Part shown: positions 57,914-64,000 of the stretch, piece by piece
How positions within the stretch are numbered: the first letter of the stretch is position 1
How the letters are laid out: each line of letters begins with the position of its first letter
Assembly: GCA_022605405.1 (NCBI GenBank)
Contig: JABYQQ010000016.1
Coordinates: 1,054,001-1,118,000, forward strand
Reading direction: 5' to 3'
DNA: 64,000 bases
Source of the DNA: Earliella scabrosa
Taxonomy: Eukaryota > Basidiomycota > Agaricomycetes > Polyporales > Polyporaceae
Program-made: the position numbers and the translations under genes
The notes under the pieces: model-generated
What the model was told of the DNA's origin: nothing
The model's input: the letters and a program-made list of their open reading frames with translations, nothing else
The model's database searches: none

Positions 57914-59155
57914 AAGGGAGGGGAGAGAGAGCCTGAAATGAGCCACCCCAATAGGAAGGGGAAGAGGCAGAGGATGTCGGGACAGCTCTCCTCTGGGTAT
58001 ATGTGCACATCGAGGTGCGACTATAGGGCGTATGATCCAGATGCACCGCCGCATGCGTGCGCTGTATCCGCGGACCCCGTGCGTGGTATGCAGATCAGCG
58101 AGATGACCGAGCTCCGGGCGACCCTTGAGATGTCTTCGCCTCACTCGCATGGTGGGTTGCTCGTTTCCCCCAGGACCTGCACCGCCTAGGGAGTCGTCTA
58201 CCAAACGTGTCATCCTGCCGCACCCGTGCCTCAAGAACGTGAAGGTTACCTTCCAGATTCTGACCATCGCTCGAGATTGACAGGTGTATCATTGTCTCCT
58301 TCGCCCCAGAAGATGCTGGAGGGTCTGGCCGGGATAGTCTAGTGTCCACAGCTGCATATTACGGCGGCGCTTTCGTCGCTGGCAGTCTCTGTTAGAGAGG
58401 GTGGCACCGTCGACTCTGGAGGTCATACATGCACGAGGAGTAGAATGATCTTGAGCTGCCGGACGGCAGAGTAGTGTTTGACAGATAGCCTGATGAGATG
58501 GTAGAAGCAGCACAACTTCTGTTTGGCCGCCGGCGGCTGTACGGGTCATAGCCATCGGGCGAACTCCGGCGAGCTCTGGAAATGCAGACAGGGATCGTTA
58601 CAGGGTGGGCGCGAACAGGTGCATAGGCAAGCTCAGCATGGTGGTTTGCTGTCAAGTATTAATGGCACGTATGGCAATGTGGAAGTTGAGAGGCGCCTTG
58701 GCGCCTTAAAGGCAGTGCTAACCGACTACGACACGTGCATAGCACTCGGCCGCGCCGGACGGCAAACTCGTTCGACTGCATACAGCAAGGTCGTAGGGTA
58801 ATCCCAGCCAAAATGGACGTGAAGAAATACGTGGATGGGATAACAAGGAGGCAGGGTTGAGGTTGTAGCACTGGAGGCAGAATACGATGATCAAGGTACA
58901 GAGATATGGAAGGAGAACTCGGGGCAGGCTAGGATATAGGTTGTTGAAACTAATTTATGCACTATAGTACACGTTCAGCTGCGATAGCGTACAACAAGAA
59001 TGACGAGAACGGTCCTCCATTCCACAGGGGTATCGTGCAACGATTGTCATAGTTCGGAGGGTAAATGGAGCAAGTTCTTGAATCCTCAGACGAACAATCG
59101 ACGATGACGATGGCAAGCTTGAGCTGCCGAAGGACATTGGGTGTATGTCTCAAGT
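57914..59155. other. 1.2-kb intergenic region
   Basis: Lies upstream of the sedolisin and downstream of the coiled-coil gene. On the minus strand, an ATATACCC word near 57995-58003 is about 85 bp upstream of the sedolisin start and may act as a TATA element. Open frames near 58300-58900 have no motifs or splice chain. Confidence 0.4.
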
Positions 59156-60639
59156 CTATGCCTTGCCGGTAAGCTGCCTCACTTTGGCTTCACGCTCGCG
59201 CTGGGAAAAGTCACCAAAGTCAGATACGATTCCCAGGTATACGTCGCAGAGGTCCGACACTCACGTCATCGACGGCCTTCTGGGCCCTCAACCACTCGAC
59301 CTCGCGATTCTTCTCCTGGAGCATCTCGGTCGTCTCCCGGGCATGACTGCGAGCTGAATCACGAGCATCTTCTTGGGCTTGGAGGTCGGCTTGGGCACGC
59401 TCGTACTTCGCACGGGCTGCGAAGAACTCGAGCTCCGTCTTGCGGAAGTCACGTAGAGCCTTTGAGTAGGAAGTGTACGCCTTGCCCTCCTCCTGTAGAT
59501 AGGGTCAACCGTCAGGCGACGGCGAAGTAGGTAGTGTGATAGCCCGTACCTTCACAGCGGCCTTCTGCAGCTTCTGCAAGTCAGCAAGCTCCTTGAGAGC
59601 GTCGTCGAGGGCCTTCTTCTCAGCCTTGCCCTCAGCTATGATGATCTTCGCGACCTTCTTGCCCTCCTTAACTGAAGACGCGTGATGGACGATTAGACCA
59701 GGTCAGGTTCGCTCAGGCAGAACACGACTTACTCTGAGCCTTGGTCAGCTTAACCTTCTGCTTGTCGGTCAACGCCATCTCAGCGCTGCGGCTACGATCA
59801 TGGAACGCATCGTCGAACGCCGGGCTGGCAGCAGGGCCCACCGTCCCTGCGCCGCTCGCGAAGCTGCCTCCGCTGAGGCTGATCCGCCTGCGCCTGAGCG
59901 TGCTCCTCTCCGCGCCGCTCGGCGTCGTCCTGATACTGCCACGGTCCACATCTGCCACGCTCGTGCGGGGGGCAGCAGAGCGGAACGAGCGCAGCGAGGA
60001 CGCACGCTTGAAGGAGCTATCGCGGGCCGCACCATCGTCGTCTACGGCGGGCAGGGATCGGTGGCGCATTGCCCGTGGTGAGTCCGTCCAGAGGATGGGG
60101 ATGGGCTCGATGCCGTCGCTGGCACGGGAGGCACGGGACTGAGGACGCGCGTTGTTCGTTCCTGAGCCATAACCAGAGTCGGTAACGGCGACAGAGGACG
60201 AGCGGCCGTGCGAGCCTTTGGAGCGAGAGTCCTCGACGTCTTCTGCTCCTTCTTCGTCCCCATCTGCGGGCGCCTTGCGCACGACGGCACCCCGTGGCAT
60301 GCCGATGGCGACAGAGGGCTTGCGGTTGAGGTTCGTGGCGGTGCTTTTGCCGTCGTCGATGTGCTCGACGAATGCGCTGCCGCTGGGGCTGTCTCCTCCA
60401 GAGACATCCTCCTGTTCCTGCTCGACGACGACACCCTTCCCCTTCTCCTCCGGAGCATCCTCGACAAACGCACCGGGCAGTTCGCGATCGTCGGGGACCG
60501 GCGTCTTCCGGTCGGCTGTCGCAGGGAGGGTTTCGGAGGACTTCTTGTTCCAGATCATGATGGGTGCGTCGAAGAAAGCGGTCCGTTCACTACCAGGTGT
60601 CGTCGTGTAGTCGATGTAGGTCGCCGCGCGGCTCTCCAT
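59156..60639 (-). CDS. Coiled-coil orphan protein with disordered N-terminal half
   Basis: Several exons. The N-terminal 300 residues are disordered, rich in Ser, Arg, Asp and Glu, with possible phosphosites (SRASRASDGIEPIPILWTDS). After residue about 295 the protein becomes helical: MALTDKQKVKLTKAQ, GKKVAKIIIAEGKAEKKALD, ALKELADLQKLQKAAVKEEG, YSKALRDFRKTELEFFAARA, RAQADLQAQEDARDSARSHA and MLQEKNREVEWLRAQKAVDD. The last small exon reads REREAKVRQLTGKA. It resembles a conserved basidiomycete family without assigned function; a scaffold role is only a guess. Start at ATG 60639 (MESRAATYIDYTTTP). A TATATAT box lies 108 bp upstream on this strand. Confidence 0.75.
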
Positions 60640-61180
60640 GGACAAAAGCGTTGGGTAGTGGGGTAAGGCAGAAAGCGAAGGGTATGCGTCGTCTGTGGTG
60701 TTGGCTGTGGGGAATTCGGTGATGAGGACGTGCTAGCAGAGCGGGGTATATATCAGCTACCGCGGTCGGATATGTCATTGGAGCGTGCAGTTGAGTGGAA
60801 GACTGGAAGTTTCGATCATGTCCGGTCTTACCAAGTATGGCAGGCCACCTGCCTAACACGTGCATGACGTAACCATCCTGGCTCGTCAGACGCTCCTCCT
60901 TCCTCCTCCGCGTACTCCTGTTGAACGCGGCCGTCGCGAAACCAACTGATGGCCTCGGACTGGAGCCCCTTTCTTGCAGCATCCGTCTTGTCAACAACCT
61001 CGGACTTGTGAGTCTGGAATAGCCGTTAGGTCGGGTCGTTCATTTCCGGATACATGCGAAGAACGTACCGCAAACGCGTGTCGGTCCAGCCTGTTCGCTC
61101 AACACATATCTGAAGTGCAGTACAAGGCACAATCCGTGATAATCATAATGATCCACGCGACGATAGGAACAATGAATAAG
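60640..61180. other. Intergenic upstream of the coiled-coil gene
   Basis: Both flanking genes read leftwards. It holds the TATA element noted separately; no exon was supported. Confidence 0.4.
60747..60753 (-). promoter_or_regulatory. TATA-like box
   Basis: TATATAT about 108 bp upstream of ATG 60639 on the minus strand. Confidence 0.4.
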
Positions 61181-62721
61181 TTACTTGCCAACACGACCCA
61201 ACGCCCAATCGAAATCACCAACGACTGCTCTCTCGTCTTCCGCCAAGACGACCTCCCGATCAACATACAGTGCCTTCACGACTTCCTTCTCCGTCCACAC
61301 CTTCTGCGCGGACTCGTCGCTAGGAGCAGGCGAGAGGGTATACGTGACGGAAAGAGCGGATAAAGCGCCTCCGTATGCATGTGAAATACCTGAAAACGCA
61401 GTCAATCGACAACCTCGCACATTACCTGATTCTCACCCACCAGTGTCAATGATGATGATCTTGCCTCCACACCTCGAAACAATTCGCTTAACGGATCGTC
61501 AGCCTCGGTTGAGTCCATGACACTAGGGACATACCTCGAAGTCGGGCGTATGTCCCATCACCATCCTCCGCGTACCCGTTCTTCGCAGTACGTCGTCAAC
61601 TTCCTTGCAGGCCTTCTCCTCGGTATCGAGGGCCCAGCCACGGTACCAGAGCGGCCCGTCAGCACTATACAGACGTTGCTCGGCCACAGTCGCATCGCGA
61701 GGTAGTCCTGGATACGGGTTCGGAGGGTGTGGAGGCGGCTGAGGACGGTCTTGTAACTTGCGTAGAAGGGACGAGGAGAGTTCGTTGATGCGAGAGGGGA
61801 AAGGTGTCAAGTCGGGGTACGTGGGTGCGAGTCCGCCATGAACAAAAGATATGGCTGCATGGGACAACGGAGATGAGGACATTCGGGGAGACGACGGGTC
61901 ATAATCCGTGTTGGGCGGTCCGAGAGAGGGGTGCAGAGGAAGTCGGGACGTAGTGGTATAGTTGGTGGCCCAACTGCGGCCAATGCGCCCTGTGGAGAGC
62001 ATCTTCTGACGTGCTGCGACGGAGCCGAACGTATTAATTTCCGATGGATGAACATATCTGGGTCTAGGTTAGAAGACAACCTGAATCGTACCAGACGCGA
62101 CATACCTCCAGTCACCAATGATGTTCATCCACTCATGATTTCCCAAGTGTGAGAGTACTGTCCCTCCGACAGCACGAGCTTGGTCGCGGAGCTTATCCAT
62201 CCACATATACAGCTTGATGGTGTCATCTCCTCTTGAAGGATGTGAGTAGAAGGAACACTTCTCATGCAATGGATATCAACTCACCGGTCGATGATGTCTC
62301 CAGTCTGCACGAAGAAGTCAACCTCCCCAGACCAGTCGCCCTTCTCGTCCACCACGCCCGCCATTTGAAGTACCTCTAGAGCATTCGGCATGTCCCCGTG
62401 TAGGTCACCAACCGCGACGATCTTCCTGGTGTACGCTCCCTTGACGTTCTCGGTAGTGTGAAGAACTGGAACATGGTGGTGGTCTTCTTTGATACGGTGC
62501 GGGTCCGCAAAGTCTACGGCTTGAAGAGGCTTTTGGTCCGGCCCATCAGAGTGACCATCATCAAAGGCGTGCTGCGCCTTCTCCGCGTCGGGATGGACGG
62601 CAAGCGGCCAGGTGAGCGGCAGACTAGCGACGAGATCGAACACTGGAATGAAGGACCGGCAGACCCATAGCACACTGAAGACGGGAACAAGAACGGCGAG
62701 AATGGAGAGAATTCGAGGCAT
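61181..62721 (-). CDS. Shewanella-like (Shelph) calcineurin-type phosphatase with signal anchor
   Basis: Multi-exon gene. The N-terminus ([20 protein letters not shown]) is a signal peptide or signal anchor. The metallophosphoesterase core carries every expected motif in order: [68 protein letters not shown] and [11 protein letters not shown], then [20 protein letters not shown]. These give the two-metal site of PPP-like enzymes. The HGG and the block around GNHEWMN fit the bacterial-like Shelph group, which acts on phosphotyrosine in studied members and is found in fungi and plants. Lumenal or secreted location is inferred from the N-terminus. An in-frame upstream ATG at 62826 lacks such a signal, so 62721 is preferred. 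Confidence 0.85.
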
Positions 62722-62990
62722 TATGGAGACTATATGGGCTGCATGCGTGGAAGCAGTTGTGTCGCCGAACTCGCAGTGGTGGTCTCTGCGAAACGTCGAA
62801 CAACGACCGATCGAGCGACACGACACGACCGAGATTGAGTTTCAAGCGGCACAGATCCGTGTCCTCAAAAGGCAAGTCAGTGCTTACGTAGGCACAAGGC
62901 GCGCTACCGCTAGAGCGCCAGTTCATCATTCTCTCCTGCCAGTTGAGCAGTCCGAGTTTCGTCCTCTCTCACGAGCTCGGCCGCTCCAGC

Positions 62991-63884
62991 ATGTTCTTCA
63001 TCGTACGTCCTACTGTCATTACACAGCTATAGCACTTCTTACATGCTCTTTTTTGCTCGAAACACAGAAAGAACTATCACATACAATTCACCTGCACCCG
63101 TCCTACTTCGGGCCGCGGATGCTCAACTTCCTCGAGTCAAAGCTATACTCGGATGTTGAAGGCACATGTTCCGGCGAATTCGGTTACATCATTGCGGTTG
63201 TGTCAATATTGGACATTGGCAAGGGGCTCGTCATGCCAGGAAGTGGACAGGCGGAGTTCGTGACGCGCTACCGCGCGATCGTGTTCAAGCCGTTCAAGGG
63301 CCAGGTCATGGATGGTGTCGTGAACAACGTGAACAAGGTGCGTGCGTGCTGCCTGCTCGGAGCTAGGACGGACTGTGGACGTGTTAAGCGGGCGGTGGGG
63401 CGGGTAGATGGGCTTCTTTGCGGACGTCGGGCCTCTGCAGGTGTTTGTGTCGCACCAGGTGAGTCCGCGTTTGCTACTTCAACATAATTCTGAGTGCATT
63501 TCCCGCCGAGCTGGAACGTGTATTCACGCATCCGACCACAGCTCATCCACCCAGAACTCAAGTTTGATCCCAACTCAAATCCGCCGTCGTTTGCTTCCGA
63601 AGATCAGGTTGGTGTCCTCGTACTACGTCCTATGTCTCTCTTCTACGACATTTGCGGCGCGCCTGCAGATCATCGAGAAGAACACCCGAGTACGCCTAAA
63701 GATTGTCGGAACGCGCGTAGACGCGACGGAAATTGTGCGTCTTCTTTTTCCCTCCCATGGTATGGCAATGACGAGCCAAACTCTAACATCCTGACGTTCC
63801 TTACCTCCGGCGCTGCTATGTGATTGCCTCTACCAGTTTGCCATCGGTACCATCAAGGAAGACCACCTGGGCGTTATAGACTAA
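62991..63884 (+). CDS. RPB7: RNA polymerase II subunit RPB7
   Basis: Exons 62991-63002 (12 nt, MFFI), 63068-63337, 63408-63458, 63542-63607, 63669-63734 and 63837-63884; 170 aa, against 171 in yeast. The N-terminal RNP-like domain reads MFFIKELSHTIHLHPSYFGP, LNFLESKLYSDVEGTCSGEF and VFKPFKGQVMDGVVNNVNKM. The OB-fold part reads GFFADVGPLQVFVSHQLIHP, IEKNTRVRLKIVGTRVDATE and IFAIGTIKEDHLGVID. With Rpb4 it forms the stalk of RNA polymerase II that contacts nascent RNA. The 12-nt first coding exon was needed to recover the invariant MFFIKEL. It is divergent from the phosphatase gene, with 269 bp between starts. Confidence 0.96.
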
Positions 63885-64000
63885 GCCCGTTGTACGCTTT
63901 CAGCACCTCACTCGTATGGTGGATGCGGCAGGAGGTTATGTCCCATCAGCATGTCGCAGGACATCGGGATACCAGGATGTCAAACAGCCAGAGACTCGGA

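Noticed and set aside
57191..58267. Upstream extension of the sedolisin frame to 58267
   Set aside because: The signal peptide starts at ATG 57913 and the upstream part has no conserved sequence.
58392..58655. 87-codon minus-strand frame between sedolisin and coiled-coil genes
   Set aside because: No motif, no splice context and biased composition expected by chance.
1..64000. CRISPR arrays, prokaryotic operons, integrated virus or large transposon
   Set aside because: No spaced direct repeats, no Shine-Dalgarno-led gene runs, and no integrase, reverse transcriptase or transposase motifs were seen on either strand.

Overview
The window is nuclear DNA from a basidiomycete fungus, most likely an Agaricomycete. 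Genes are dense and rich in short introns, mostly 45-70 nt, with GTRNGT donors and YAG acceptors. The proteins are fungal (exportin-T/Los1, PalA/Rim20, Bqt4, Wss1, RPB7), and several families are typical of or restricted to Agaricomycetes (a DUF6534-type membrane protein, an APH-like kinase, sedolisin). I saw no prokaryotic operon, CRISPR array, rRNA or convincing tRNA. Exons were joined by hand. Wherever I give a full exon list, the coding length is a multiple of three and the phases agree.

Layout: 1-9.6 kb holds a PA2G4/EBP1-type protein (cut by the window start), a SAM-dependent methyltransferase, a complex I NDUFB8-like subunit and the repair nuclease Rad2/XPG. 9.8-13.2 kb holds Iws1/Spn1 (divergent from Rad2) and an APH-fold kinase-like protein. 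13.7-17.4 kb holds a DUF6534-type membrane protein built from many tiny exons and a small orphan gene. 17.8-25.3 kb holds Bqt4, phosphofructokinase and the Wss1 protease. 25.5-30.3 kb holds a DM9/DUF3421 protein and PalA/Rim20. 31.5-32.1 kb is a small orphan gene with a possible Tudor/SH3-like fold. 32.1-35.9 kb is gene-poor and holds a 287-bp element with perfect 13-bp terminal inverted repeats. 35.9-49.0 kb holds a probable mitochondrial protein, an ER DnaJ, cullin-3, exportin-T and an F-box protein. 49.8-55.0 kb holds two orphan basidiomycete proteins (one single-pass membrane, one Q/G/P-rich) and a truncated gene remnant. 55.5-63.9 kb holds a sedolisin, a coiled-coil protein, a Shewanella-like phosphatase and RPB7.

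Most genes are housekeeping and unrelated in function. The loose themes are genome maintenance (Rad2, Wss1, Bqt4), transcription (Iws1, RPB7), ubiquitin ligases (cullin-3, F-box) and trafficking (PalA, exportin-T, ER DnaJ). I found no self-evident new multi-gene system. The most unusual items are the inverted-repeat element, the orphan genes, the DUF6534-type gene, and several micro-exon or motif oddities listed as findings.
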